Source: Crocodylus rhombifer
Lineage: Eukaryota > Chordata > Crocodylia > Crocodylidae
Direction: 5' to 3'
NCBI GenBank assembly: GCA_038503035.1
Contig: JAVSML010000963.1
Span: 310,001-374,000 of the forward strand
DNA length: 64,000 nt
Part shown: one piece after another, positions 1 through 12,436 of the stretch
Layout: each line of letters starts with the position of its first letter
Position numbering within the stretch: position 1 is the first letter of the stretch
Notes under the pieces: generated by a model
The model's input: the letters and a program-made list of their open reading frames with translations, nothing else
Told to the model about the DNA's origin: nothing
Databases searched by the model: none
Translations under genes and position numbers: made by a program

Positions 1-2288
1 CTGGGGACACTCTTCTCTCAATTAAAATCAAGCAAAATTATTCCCCAGGGTAGCAGTGAGTCCCCTTTGTATGTATTATAGATAATGAAATGGTTTGCAG
101 ATGAGTAAGGAGATTTCACTTATGGGCTTCAGGAGCCTGGACAGTTTACGTATCAGCAGAGGTAAGCGGTCTTAACTAAATTCTGTAAAAATGAAGAAAC
201 AAGTCAGTTATTTAAAAGAAACCTTTTAAAGAGGGTTTTTAAAAAGGCTTTTAAAGAGTGACTCAGGTGAAAAAGCAATGTTTCCTATAAATGCACCCAT
301 TTACTTGAAGATGTGGTCTTGGGACAGGAAAATGATTGAATACTAAGTATCTTATATTTAACGTAAACTCCACTGTTTCTCTCTGTTCACCGAAGGTCAG
401 CTCAGGTCTTCCTTCTAGGAACAACCTGTTAGCAGGATTAGTTGTTAGTACTGTAAATGGCAATGGCATTTACTCTGGAGAATGCTTTTGCCAACAGTGT
501 TTCACGGATGATGCTGAAGTCTCAGTGATATCATCATATTGCAGAAGCAGAGCTGGCCTGGAAAGCTGCACTATTTCTTTTTAGCAGTCCTTGGAGAAAT
601 CTTTCCTGTCTCTGAGTTAAATAAAAAGCATAACTTAAGCATTGCCAGGTAACAAACAAATTCCCTAATGAATAAAAATATTTCATTCTCAAGTAGTTTC
701 TCATATTAATAACCAGGCACAGTAAGGCCTTTTGATTCATACTTGTACATAAAACATCTCACTATTGACATATTAATGGCATCAGGTAGTTATTATATTA
801 GGTGCTTGTATTTAGATAGAAGACATTCGCAAATGACTGTTGGAAGGGAATATATTCTAGCCTCAGTACTTGAGAACCAACAAAGGTTTTCACGTGTGGA
901 AACATGAGATTAGAAGTAATGAAAAGATTTCCCAACTAAATGTGTTTTCTTTAAATTTAAGTGAAGCCTTTAATGTGCTTATAACAGACAATAATTTTAA
1001 TAAGAATGTTTCTGTAATTCTCCTTGTGGTTTAAAACTTTTTTTTAATTCTACAAAGAGAGAAATGGAAAGAGATGAGATTGTAAAAGGCTCTTGGGCCT
1101 AGCTTTTGTGGTCTTGATAAGCCAGGAACTATACATTATTCCTCTATGAAATCCTCGAAGAACATTTTCACATCCTTTAGAAAAGGCAAGTCTGATTATT
1201 TGGGCATGCCCTTTCTGTCTAAGCAGTTCTGAAATATAGAGTCTATGGTAGTACCAGAGGCATAACTGATCAGTGCTGCATCCTGGGCAGGAGCAGAGGC
1301 CAGAAATTCACTGCTGGGAGAAGGGAGATATCATCTGTTTTTTTGTTGCTGACATGTGTTGAGCTGCAAAAAACCCACCTCTGTCCACTGCTCCTCTACT
1401 ATGTGCTTCCACTATTGCTTTTCGCTCCCCACTGCTGGAGCTGGAAATGCTGCAGGGAAGGTGCAGGGAGGCAGGACAGGTGAGGGGATGGGAGGGTGAG
1501 GCACCCCCTAGCTCCATTCTGGCACCTGCCACCTTAGACAGTGCTCAGGGCTTATGCCATGCTTGCCCACCCATTGTTATACTACAGGATAGCACCACCC
1601 AAAGACTGGACAAAAAACTTCTCCCAAACAGTCTCTGCAAGGCATAAAGCAGAACCATTAACATTTAAATAGATATTTCTAATACACAACACATGACATA
1701 TAGAAAAGTACAGCAAAATAAAAATGTTAAAGTTGCATTCTAGAATGTGTGATTGCTCCTAGAGGTGATAAAAACAGGGAGAAAGACAAAAGGAAGTATT
1801 CTTTTTGAAGCTTTCTCTGCCTGTCACTTTTTGGGAGAGATCAAAGATATTTCCTGAATTAGCCTGAACATTTCATTTAATAAAACAGCTGACAGAAAAC
1901 GAAACAAAACCACAACAACAAAGCCCAGTGAGCTATTATCTGTCGGGAACCATATGCATAAAAGTAATTGTAAATACCTTGCAAAATTCAGCAGAGGCCA
2001 ATTTGCACTCATCTAAAATGATTAAAAGTTACTACTACTTTATTAGGAATCATTCTTGCACTGATTTGAAGGTTTATTCTCTACAGGGGCTTGGATGTAT
2101 GACAATCCAGACAAAGCTATGCAGCAGTTGGGGGTTTTAAGTTTCTCTTCCATTTTTTAAATGATGTCTTTGACCTAATAGATAAGCCCTTCACATGTTG
2201 TATAGACTCTGGCTACTTAGCAGTTGGTTGTTGGTGCCTGGTGTGTGTATCATTTTCAGTGAACACCAGGTGAAATAATTAAGAATGT
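1..2288. other. Spacer without a recognised gene
   Basis: AT-leaning sequence with stops in all frames at short intervals. No transposon ends, RNA gene or exon could be supported. A GC-richer patch at 1270-1560 may be an old DNA-transposon fragment, but no termini were found. Confidence 0.5.
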
Positions 2289-2856
2289 GGGAGCGTCTAC
2301 ACATGTGCTTTAATGAACATTAACCTATTTTAATGCGTATTGAAGCATCACTAAAAAAATGTGCTATTTAGCTAATGTGTGTTAAAATAGGCTACTGAGC
2401 ATTAAGCATCACTTAAAAACCATGGGTGTTTTTATGTGTTTCAGGCTGGGGGGAGGCGGAGGGTGTAGGGGCACTTTAATTAGAGTGGCTCCAAGAGCTG
2501 TGCTAATTAAAGTGCCTGGACCATCTTGTGTATCAACATCCCTGCATTGAACAAGCTTTAGATAAAGTACCTCCACCACCATTTTGAAATGCAGGGACGC
2601 TGATACATGAGACACGGCAGCTGGCTGGAGTGCAGTAATTACCACACTCCAGCAGACTCAATTAATCAAGTCTGCTATGACATGCTGTAATTACAGTGCA
2701 TCAGAGCAGCCTCCGTGCTTGTGTACAGACACCTTGTGTTCTTTAGTCAATGCACATTAAAACAGGCTAATACACATTTTCCTAATACCTCACAATGGAG
2801 GTACTAAATTTAATGCAAATTAACTAAAGGGCTTTAAAGCATGTGTAGACATGCCC
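2289..2856. mobile_element. Non-autonomous DNA transposon with terminal inverted repeats
   Basis: The left end GGGAGCGTCTACACATGTGC mirrors the right end GCATGTGTAGACATGCCC, giving imperfect inverted termini of about 18 bp around a 568-bp body. The interior is rich in TTAA/TTAAT words and partly self-complementary. It has no coding capacity, so it must have been moved by a transposase in trans. I could not define a target-site duplication, so the superfamily is open. Confidence 0.6.
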
Positions 2857-3064
2857 TGTGATGCCTATTAATTGTCTCAAGAAAAAAAAAATCTAGGCAA
2901 AATGGAACAAATCCTTTTCATGAGCCACCTCTCCCAGGTTCTGAAGTCATGCAGTTCAAATGGTAGTGGCTTGGGCTATGGGAGCTTGTGGGTTCTTTTC
3001 CTTGTGCATGTATTCTGGGAGATGGAAAGAAAGGTCCTTCAACTTGAAAATCTGCCCCTAAATA

Positions 3065-3112
3065 GGGCAGGTCAATGTCATTACTCTCAGATGGGGACGC
3101 TGAGGCCAGATG
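3065..3112 (+). repeat. MIR-like core fragment
   Basis: The stretch with TCAGATGGGGACGCTGAGGC matches the conserved core of the MIR SINE family (ATGGGGAAACTGAGGC-type). It is short and isolated. Confidence 0.45.
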
Positions 3113-3519
3113 CAGCCAAATTTGTATGTCTTCACCATACACAACAGAAAACATGTGCTATATTTGTGTGTGAATTGTAGGTATTCTTTGATTCGGTTTT
3201 TGAAGGTAGTCCTTGTGCCTGGCTTGGAAAATCTCTCCCATAAGATTTGTTTCTGCAAAGGAAAATTACTATTTCACTATAGTTTTAGGGTTTTTTTTAA
3301 CATGTCAGGGAAGACATTGATAAAGGAAAACTGGTTGCAAAGTTTATTTAGAGCTTCAGAAAGAATTTTATGAAGTCCAGCAGAACGAGTACTAAAGAAG
3401 CCAAGTAGCTATGGTGTCATAGATAAGGTAATATTCTGGATTAAAAATTAAGGTCAAGGAAGCAAAGAGATGAAATAAATGGTCAGTTTTCTCATGGCAA
3501 GCAGCACAGTGTCTTGAGG

Positions 3520-3719
3520 TTCTATAAAGATGATTAAGCACTGGAACAGATCACCTAGAGAGGTTGTGGAGTCTCCGCATTTTGGAAGTTTTTAAGAACA
3601 GATCAGACAAGCACTTTCTGGAATTATTCAGATAGGGGTAATCCTGCCTTGAATAGGGGGTTGGATTAGATAATCTCCTAATGTCCCTTCCAGCCCTGTT
3701 TTTCTGTGATTCTACAGTG
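3520..3719 (+). mobile_element. CR1 LINE 3' end
   Basis: It shows the standard CR1 3' sequence: TTAAGCACTGGAACAGATCACC, a GGTTGTGGAGTCTCC-like segment, GGTTGGATTAGATAATCTCC and the terminal CCCTTCCAGCCCTGTTTTTC, ending GTGATTCT. CR1 is the dominant LINE of birds, turtles and crocodilians and is usually 5'-truncated, as here. Confidence 0.85.
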
Positions 3720-4394
3720 CTATGGTAATAGGTCTAGGTTTTTTCCCCCATATATTTTTTACTTTTCTGGATACAGGAATCAGCAGTGAGGGGGCAAAGT
3801 TTGTAGATGACACATATTTTAGACTGCATTGAGATTGTTTGACCTGAGGTATTATCTCAAAACTTCATAGCACCTGTCTTTCAACCACTGATGGAAAGAC
3901 TCCGTCTGAAACCTGTACCCAGGCAGAACCATAGTACATCAGTAGTGCCCATTGCCCAACCACAGCTGCCAAAGGGTCAAACTATTACTATGAAAAGATC
4001 CAGACCCCAAGATCAAACTTTTAATTATTTCCCAAGGCTCAAGCAGACCCAGTTGCATTCCTGTAGTTCTCTGTCTTGGGCTAACACTGTCTGGGGAGAC
4101 AGGAGTTGGAACAATCAAAGGTAATTTCTCCTCCCATCCCTCCCTTCCAGAAGGACAACAGCTGATCAGCTACAACAGGAAATGACACAAAGGTTTAGTA
4201 TGCTCCCAGTTCAAAATAGGGCTGTTCCTGAGGGGAAAAGAAGAAAGTTTTGGGGAGCAGAGGGATCATTTGTGATGTGATCAGGGAAGGACTAGGTGCC
4301 ATGTATTTCAGGAGAGAATGAGGGAATCTCTCTCCCTTCAGAGTGCCCTGCATACAACCTAGCCTGGTCCTCTGGAAGGGCCAGAATGCTACAG
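3720..4394. other. Spacer without a recognised gene
   Basis: No element ends or exons were recognised. An open frame at 3891-4124 has no family resemblance. Confidence 0.45.
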
Positions 4395-4960
4395 CTACGT
4401 CCATATGAGCAGGGGTGTACATTTGGAGCAGCACAAATAGTAATGGCAGTACTTTGTGCCTCAGTGCACACCCTACCTTTGCACTTTGCAGCAGGACACG
4501 TTGTCCGGCTGCTCCATGTGCTGGAGGGGGGGCTGGCTGGGGCACAGGGTGCCTCAGTGCGGGGCTAGCTGGCAATGCAGCTGCTGTGCTGAGGCTTCCT
4601 GTGCTCCAGCCAGCTGGGGAACAGCACACAGAGTTGGGGGGAGCAGGCAGACCAGGGCTACCTGCTCCCCTGTCTCCGTGTGCTGCAGAGCCTCCAAGCT
4701 GAGGCACCCTGTGCCCCAGCCAACAGCTTCCTGGCTGGCTGGGGTGCAGTGTGCCTTGAGACAGCCCAGGGCTGACTGCTCCCCCGTCTCAAGGCACACT
4801 ATTCCAGCCAGCTGCTGGGTCTTCAGGGTTTGGGTTTTTTTTGCTACCGGGAAATCCTGATAGCATATTTTGCCCCAGTGCTGCAAATTAGCAGTGCTGC
4901 ACACAGTTTAATGTGTAACGTGTGATTTGTGGCGCTGCAAAGAGGTTTGTGGCACCACCA
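4395..4960. repeat. GC-rich block with internal repeats and hairpins
   Basis: A block much richer in G+C than its flanks, built from repeated CAGCCAGCTGGGG / GCAGGCAG / CTGCTCCCC words. It contains a perfect 14-bp inverted repeat, GTGTGCCTTGAGAC (4749-4762) against 4786-4799. The style resembles the interior of the 8641-9168 element, so a transposon body is likely, but no termini or target duplication could be fixed. Confidence 0.4.
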
Positions 4961-5765
4961 ACTGCATGTGCCTGCATGCCTGGATCCAGCCTACAAGGTT
5001 TATTTCATCCCACAATCCCTTTCATCTCCCTTTAGCAAAAGGCTGGATCCAAATGTTTCAGTATAAAAATCAAAGGGCTTGGAGAACTTCTTTAGCAAAT
5101 GCACATCTTCTTGATACCATTGCCTTCATATGTGCTGAGGTTTTAGGTGTCTCAAAAACAACAGGTTAGACACTGTAACCAAGGTGGTAAAACGAGTTTA
5201 GTAGACAGTAGACACATGCCACTTCCACTGTTGGTTCAAGAAACATGGCAGTGATGATAGATCCTTTTTTCCCAGTAAGTTCAGGGATTAATTCAACCTC
5301 ACTGTTAACACTGGCTGAAGGACCTAGATGCCAACAATAGTAGAGAGAGTGGGGAAGAGGAAGACAACTTGGATGATGGACTTTGCATTTCCTGTTGAGG
5401 GACTGCTAATGCCTGGAGGTCCCTCCAAACCAACAGAGATATTTGGCACGTCCTAGCTAGGGAAGGAGTCTATAAGGCATGGTACTAAACAGAACTCCCC
5501 TCTCCTGACATAGTGAGGGAAAGAAAGATGTCAGTGCTTGTCCCTAGACTATATCCTGTGAGATCCTTCTAATTTCAATGCAGAGGTGCTGTGGTATGTT
5601 GGAAAAGTGCAGTGAGGAGTGCATGCCCAGAGGGTGCTCAGGTCAGACAAATGCCCAAGCAAAGCTGCTACAGGCTAAACAAATTGTGGTTTCCACAGAA
5701 ACATCCTGTACCTCTGGGCATTACTGAGAAGACTGAGGGGTATTATTAGGAACTAGCTACAAAGA
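4961..5765. other. Spacer without a recognised gene
   Basis: Nothing identifiable: no clear repeat ends, RNA gene or exon. Confidence 0.45.
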
Positions 5766-6238
5766 GGTGCCAGATGCAAGGAGGCTGAGTTCTTTTACCA
5801 TTGGCACCACGAGGACCCATAAGTGTCTCCACCAGTGCCTGATAGAGGAGCTTGGTGCATAGCAGCTACAGCACAGCTCACTCTGCAGTTCCCACTAGCC
5901 CAGAAACAGATAGATCATAGCTGGGAAGGAGAGAATAGATCCCCCCCCCCCCATGCTTCCATTCATTAACAGAGGAGGTACATAATGAGAGCACTTCACA
6001 AATGGAAAGGACTATTCCTTTATAGCTATTAAATGCAGATTACAGTGATGAATCCTGCATTAGCAACAATGAGAGAGCTGGGAAACAGTGAATGGGTTTT
6101 GCTGCTTATTGATCACAGCTGCTAATGCACCTAAATGAGAATAAACACCCCCCTCTGCCCCTAACAAATTCATACTCTTCAGCCTCAGAAGGAATTAGCA
6201 GCATTTCCATCCAGGAACCTTTCATCCCCATCTCTTCA
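5766..6238 (+). repeat. Copy A of an unidentified ~475-bp sequence (inverted relative to 12437-12912)
   Basis: The reverse complement of 12437-12912 aligns over the whole length. Shared strings include GCACTTCACAA, GGAAAGGACTATTCCTT, GCTATTAAATGCAGATTA, TGAATGGGTTTTGCT and TAGCAGCATTT. Identity is high (by eye above 80%) in the central 200 bp and lower at the edges. A poly-C run at 5941-5952 is specific to this copy. No coding frame is shared. Confidence 0.8.
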
Positions 6239-8632
6239 TAGACACCATAGCTTATTGTCTACAGGAACATATTCATTGCATTTCAACTGTGAAGCATGGA
6301 AGGAGCAAGCAAAGTGGGTGACATGGGATCAAAAAGTAGAACACCTGGGTTTTGCTGCTTGTTGAGCCCTAGTTAGTATCTTGTAATATTTTTTTCTCCA
6401 TATATAGCCAGGAAGGATGCCTGTGTAAATGTAGCACATTGGGCTTTTAAGGCACAAAAAGTAATTGCAATATCATAAGGGCCCCCTCCATATGGATCAT
6501 TATCAGGGTTTCAGTGCTAGTCCTCACATGCCCTTGGGCACTGAGCTAGAGAAACAACATGCAGCAGGACCTGGAGGAGGACTGACACATTTTCTACTGG
6601 TAAGTCCCTCCTGTTTGCTACGTGGCTGCGGGAAAGATGAGAGATCAAATTTCCTGGTTTCTACTCCTAGCAGTAGCAAGATAATATCCAGTGATTAAAG
6701 CATTAGTTACAGGCAGGATCATCTAGTATCTATTTTTGGGATAGTCATTCTGAAAAAGAATTTGACAAAACAGTTAAGCCCTTTAGCTGTCTTAGCAGAG
6801 TGTTGAATTCTAAAGTCTAGACCCATTTCTGCAAGAAATGGACTTGTGCTGTTTCCCAGTTATTAACATGGACTGGACAGGCAATTACCAGCTTTCTAAG
6901 CACTGGGGAATATGGCTTGGCTTGGTAAGTAGAGTTACAAAGTACACTGAAATGTAAACAGCAGTTGGTAGAGATGAGACATGAATTCCTGGCTTCTGGC
7001 ACCTATTGCTTTTGTGCCTTCATCCAGTGTTTTTCAAACATTGTTAAATGCATTAATAATGGGTCTGGAGGAACCACCCTCCCTCCATTAATGATGAAGT
7101 TTTGCAGTAGGTACTAGTGCATCACCGTTTCCCACATCCCATTCTATTGCACTTGCTAACCACTACAGAGCATGGGATGTAGGCGACTGGTAGTGGGGCA
7201 CATATCACCGAGAGTGGCTGCTGCCACCACTGGTTTCTGTGGGTGGTTGCCACTCACCACCCTGCCACCAACACCGCCTTGTGCCTCCCAGCCTCAGGAG
7301 ACACCAGTTACCCATGGTGTGGGCTACTCCAGTGCACACAGCTTTGTAGTCTACTTCTGTTGCAGGCTTGAGCAGTGCAACTGAATGTGATCCATGGGAT
7401 CTTTAACACAGCACAGCTCTCCCAAGCAGGCTGGGTGGCATGAAGCTGGCACGAACAATGTGTTGGGGCGTGTATCTATAATACCCCTCTGAATGAATAA
7501 AGAACCTCTGTACTGCCAAAAAAGGTTTTTCATGTTGCATAACTTATTCATCGTTACTAAAAATGTTACAGAGCAACTCTGGGACTGCAAGGCTATTTAG
7601 AGGAGGATGGTCTTTGTGTGGAGTTATTCACGTATCACTGAAGACGGACTGGGCATGATGAGATCATAGAGATGGATAATGTCTGGGACAGTGCAAGAAG
7701 GAAAGGCCTATGGGATTTCACGTACAGCCATCTTTGTCTCTGGGTTGGGAATATGTGCTGCTGTAGGGGTTATCATGCACTTGGAAATGCCTGCAAGCTG
7801 GCATATGCTCTTTGCACCCTGTTTTTCTTTGCTGCCTTCTTTCTCCAAATGCTGCCTGGTGTGAGCCTTATTCATTCCAGATAAGGTTACAGTGCTCTCC
7901 GTCGCTGAGACAGCAAAGCAGTAGACTGATCAGCATTCATAAGATGCTCTTCTGCTGTACATTTATTATGAATAATGGGGCCCAGAGGGTTATCAAGGTG
8001 TGCCTTGCTCTGAGAAGGAAATGAGACACAGTAAATAAAAAACCCTTGCTGTTGTTTTGTTTGATGCCTTTTTTCCTTCCTAAGAGGAGGTCCTGCTTCT
8101 GCAAGAAGTGTAGTTGAGTCGAATGGTATGAAATGGGGTAGGGCAAGTGCTGGAAAGGCAGCGTGGTGAGTGTACTGGAAACTAGACTAACATTGAAGGG
8201 CTGTGCATTCTCTTCCTCACTCTTCTATCACCCCTGCAAAGTTACTGTCCCTCATCATTAGACTGCAGTACCTCTAGGAAGGGGCTGTCTCATGCTAAAG
8301 GCTTGTCTGTGTGACAGAGCCATCTCCAGCTCAGCTGTGCAGGCATAACAGTGGTGGCAAAGCCCAGCAGTGGAGAGGTGATGCAGGGCAGCAGGAGGGG
8401 ATTTGTTATGGGTATATCTAACGTAGTTTCCCACACAACAGAAACTAGAAGTCCTCTTCTCTTGTCATAGCCACATCCAGACAGAGAGCTTTGCTGGCAG
8501 GCCTATGTCGGGGAGGGGGTGAAATATATCCCTAGCCATCACGGTTATTTTGGCAAAATTTGGTAGCACAGACTAAGTGTTTGCTGGGTGCATAGTTTTG
8601 TTCTGCTGCCTTCTGCAGGCCATGCTATTAGT
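6239..8632. other. Spacer without a recognised gene
   Basis: No exon or complete repeat was recognised. CAGTGTTTTTCAAAC at about 7027 resembles a hAT terminus, but no partner end was seen. Confidence 0.45.
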
Positions 8633-8640
8633 CCTTCAGG

Positions 8641-9168
8641 CATAGGCAGATTAATGCCTGGGCCCAGGGGTGCCTGCCTTGGTGTGGATGAAACCAGTGG
8701 CTGGGCCAGGCCAGGCGTGTGTGACGTGGCGGGCCAAGGATGCCAGGTACTGGCAGCAGCCAGAGCTGCCAGCAGCAGGGAGTGAAATGGGTGTGGAGCA
8801 TGGTTGGGACCTGCCAGCAGCAGGGCGGCCCCAGTGCAGCCAGGTCCTGGCCCAGCCCAGTCATGATCTTGTGCATTTGCTGGGCGCTGCTGCAGCCAGA
8901 CTGAGCTGCGGTGGGGCGAGGGGGCTGCCCCTGGAGCTCAGTTTGTGCTGCACGCACCCAGTGGGCAGCGGCTCTGCACCCCTGGTGACAGCTCCAGTGT
9001 GGACCTACGGGTGGGGGTGGCCGCAGCTCCTGCCCTGGACCTGGGGGCAGCACATCCTGCTCTGGCTGCTGCTCCCGCTGCGCTGGCTGGGGACAGAGCC
9101 TGCGGCTGCATGGCAGGGCGCAGGTCGGGGAGGGGGGAGGTCCAAGACCCAATCTTAATCCACCCCTG
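8641..9168. mobile_element. Non-autonomous hAT-like DNA transposon, GC-rich interior
   Basis: A perfect 8-bp direct repeat CCTTCAGG flanks it (8633-8640 and 9169-9176), the target duplication length of the hAT superfamily. The ends are imperfectly inverted: CATAGGCAGATTAATG on the left and CTTAATCCACCCCTG on the right (CAGGGGTGGATTAAG reversed). The 528-bp body is strongly GC-rich and repetitive, with no transposase. A 197-codon open frame on the minus strand across it is a by-product of its composition. Confidence 0.85.
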
Positions 9169-9297
9169 CCTTCAGGTAGCTTTATTTGCCCCAACACAAG
9201 CCTCAATCTCCAACAAAACAAACTAAAATCCCTTGTCCTCTCCAGACATTAGAAGAAGAGCCACTTTTTGCTCTGGTTTCTCCTCACAGCTAGCTAG

Positions 9298-9671
9298 TAG
9301 GGCTGTGTGAAGTGGGCCCTATTCTTTTTGAATTTGGCCGAAATCAGGGATACTGATTCGATTCGCCGAGGTGGGGGAGTACTTCAGGTTCACTTCTGGA
9401 TTTGCCACCAAGCACGTGGAGGGCCCCCCCCATGCTCCTGTGGGACAGTCCCTGCCCCCCAGCATTGCAGCTATCACAAGCCGCCTGGTACTTAGAGGTA
9501 TGTAGAAAAAACATTTAAAGCTGTGTCAATGTCCAAATCTCTGAATCTCTCTGATTTGATTCAGAGAGATTAAAGGGTCCTCTGATTCAGTTCGGATTTG
9601 GAGATTCGGCCACCAAATCGGGCCGAATCTCCGCTAAATCGAATCAGGGACTGAAGCTTCACACAGCCCTA
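9298..9671 (+). mobile_element. hAT-like MITE, family member 1
   Basis: The termini TAGGGCTGTGTGAAG and CTTCACACAGCCCTA are perfect 15-bp inverted repeats. Flanking 8-mers CTAGCTAG (9290-9297) and CTAGGTAG (9672-9679) match at 7 of 8. The interior repeats GATTCG/CGAATC words and includes ATTTAAAGCTGTGTCAATGT. A related copy sits at 37586-37970. It is 374 bp and non-coding. Confidence 0.9.
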
Positions 9672-9679
9672 CTAGGTAG

Positions 9680-11732
9680 ATAGCAAGCTTGCTTTCTTGC
9701 TTTTCTGGGGGCTTTTTAAAGCTCCTGGTAGGACACTCCCAACGGGGTTGGCTGTCCCTTCTTAAGTGGACAAACCACCCTGTTACAGTGCTGTTGTACA
9801 TCATGATAAAAAGTGTTGGCTTGATGACCCTGGAAGCAAAGGCCTTTATGTTTTTGGATCAGAGGTAGTCTGGGTAGCATCCATGCCTAACTCATTGTTC
9901 CTCCTTAATGAATACCCACTCTGACCTTAAAGGGACATTCCCAGAGGTGCTAGGTTAGTTTGACCTCTGGGCTCTCTCAGTCCCCAGGTTCCCTAGCAAG
10001 GTGGCCAATGAGGGCCTGAACTTTATATCATACGAACATCTGGGGTGAGGCTGTCTGTTGCTGTAACTCAGTGTAGCTGCACTCGTTCAGTGGAGCTGTG
10101 TCAGCTGATGCTGGCTGAGGACCTGGTCACTCCCAACTCATTCCATGCTAAAGAGGTTGGTGGGAACTTCCCATTACTTCTCCTTTCTTGGCAGGGGGAC
10201 TTCCTGGATCAATACTCCCTTGACCAGCAAAGAAAAAGGGATGGATGCCCTCTCAGTGTAGGCTGATTTGAAACATATCTGTAACATTAGGTTCATGGGG
10301 TGAGGAATTATTTAACCATCTGTCATGTCGGTGAGCAACACACCTGTTGCATGGTATAACAATGTATTGCCCATTTGCATAAGGTACCATGACTGGAAGA
10401 ACTTACTTGCTCATTGGCATCTTTATTTTCTTGCTGCACCATTATCTGATCTATACTGTCCATGTTTTCAGTCAGTCACTTTAGTCGCAACAAAAAGACA
10501 ACTTCCTATGTGGTTGGTTTTCTCCCTCTGAAGAAAGCTTACTCATCTATGGACAACTTCCTTACTAGGTGAATGGCCACTCCTTTGGGATGCTGGACAC
10601 TTTTAATGCCCACTGAAGTTCAGAGACACTCACTGCACTCAGCACCTCGCAGGATGGGACAACAAAGTAAAGGCTTTTCAACCACATCTTCCATTTGCCA
10701 GGGAAACCTTTCATCCTATATGCGTTGGTTACTAGTTAGGACTTTTCAGTGCTTTTGGTCTTTGTACTTTTTGCGACCCAGCTCTATATACTTCCACTTG
10801 CCTTGGAGATTGTTGTATTGAGTAACTTTGTTTTCAAATTTCCCAATCCAATCACAATCTGCTAACGGTAATGGTGATGTATTTAGTTACATATCTGTTA
10901 TGCCTTTGATTAACGGGTATGGCTACAATGGTACACTTCCCTATTGTGAACTCAGTCATGTATAAAAATGCTTATGTCTGTATAGCTTATACTCCATTAT
11001 AAAGAGAAATAAGCTGTATTCAATATAAGGCACTCTTATGCCAATAAAGTTGTATCTATGCTACAGGTTGTGCTGATAAAACTATATTGAGAAAAAAAAT
11101 CATACCCATGACCTAAATAGCTGTGTCTGTACAAAAACTATGTGAGGACTTGATCTAAAATGAATTCCATTCAGACTGAAAGCAGCCATTTACTTTTTGT
11201 AGATAGGAAAACATGACCACAGTATTGTATGCATAGTCTGTGCCACTCAGGCAAATGTTTTCTCTGGACCCCCCAACCTCTTAAATAATCCAGTGATGTA
11301 GATCCATTTTTCATTCTACTGTACACACAAACAGCTGTGCCAATTAACATAATTGACACACAAAGGCCAATTAATCTCTTGATTATTCCTGCCATTCACT
11401 TATCAGAAGCTATTATACAAAGATCAACTTATGTACCTCTGCTTATTATGCAAATAACTAAGTTATGATGCCTTCATTACTGATATACAATTACCCAGAG
11501 CTAATACCATGAAATTTAATAGGGACATATTACCAACAGGTAGAGTCCAGGAGTCAAATGAATTCTTCAGTTAAGATCTTGGTTTCTTGGGAAGAATTGG
11601 CTATGGTGCCCTTTTCCACACTTGAAAATGTCACTTGGATCTCCCTACAGATCCTGCCAAGTGCCCCTAGGGTAGCTGTATGTGTGCAAGTGCTTATCGA
11701 GTTAACATGCCAGAGGGATGGTAGTATCTGAG
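9680..11732. other. Spacer; possible old DNA-element relic at 10890-11150
   Basis: No exon was recognised. The segment 10890-11150 has ATAAAACTATATTG, AATCATACCCATGACC and similar words that resemble a common reptilian DNA-transposon relic, but its ends are lost. Confidence 0.4.
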
Positions 11733-11830
11733 CACCTTGCAGTCGTTAGTATGCTCAGCCTCACAATCCTCTGTGAGGTATGGCACTGCTATCATTTCAT
11801 TGTGTAGTGGGGAATTTGAATCCCAGAGGG
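11733..11830 (+). repeat. MIR SINE relic
   Basis: CTCACAATCCTCTGTGAGGT followed by ACTGCTATCATTTCATTGTG corresponds to the MIR 5'/core region (CCTCACAACCCTATGAGGTAGGTACTATTATTATCCCCATT-type). It is degenerate. Confidence 0.6.
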
Positions 11831-12177
11831 TGTGTCCAAATAGGTCCCCTAGTGGTCCCGAAGATGGCCACTCTCAAGCATGTCCTACCTACCCACTACT
11901 GCTTACATGTGCCCAACCAGACAGAACCTCTCCTTTCCAACTGCCAGCAAGGGGACTTTCAGTGGTATGTGGCCATTGATACCAGTAATAAGGTCTTCCT
12001 GCCTATCCCCAAGTACCTTGCCCAAGCTTCTGCAGGTGTTTCAGTGATGGAGACCTCCTCCTGGGCAAGAGACAGAATTTGTTTCCGGTCTTTCAGACTA
12101 CACAAATCCCCCCTGTCACTGTGCAGAGGGTCAACTCGCCGCCTAGGCATGGCTTATGTTCCACTTAATCCCCAGGG

Positions 12178-12420
12178 CTGGATTTTCAAGGCCTCCACGT
12201 GCCCCCAGCAGAACCAGATTTTCAGAAATGCTCAGCTTCCACTGAAGCGCTGAAATAAGGGCAAATTTTTCACTAAGATCCAGCCCCTTACTGAGGCCAC
12301 TTTTGGGCAGACTTTTTAAAAGGGTCCAAGCCTAACATGTATCCTGGTCTTTTTTGAAAATCTGGCCAATTCCAGGTACAAAACTTTTGAGAATTCTGGC
12401 TAAATTTTCCACAAAGGAAG
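12178..12420. repeat. Palindromic GATTTTCAA-type repeat relic
   Basis: GGATTTTCAA near the left and TTTGAAAATCTGGCC near the right, with AGATCCAGCCCC inside, fit a widespread sauropsid palindromic DNA-element relic. Similar traces occur at 59822-59930 and 61235-61350. It is adjacent to copy B of the inverted pair. Confidence 0.45.
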
Positions 12421-12436
12421 GCTCTCACCCCCTTGG

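Noticed and set aside
4195..4904. Overlapping open frames on both strands near 4.2-4.9 kb
   Set aside because: They are open in several frames at once because of GC-rich repetitive sequence, which is not a coding signature.
8628..9221. 197-codon open frame on the minus strand, the longest in the window
   Set aside because: It coincides with the GC-rich hAT-like element and its 8-bp duplications. Pro/Gln/Leu-rich composition and no domain; stops are rare because of base composition.
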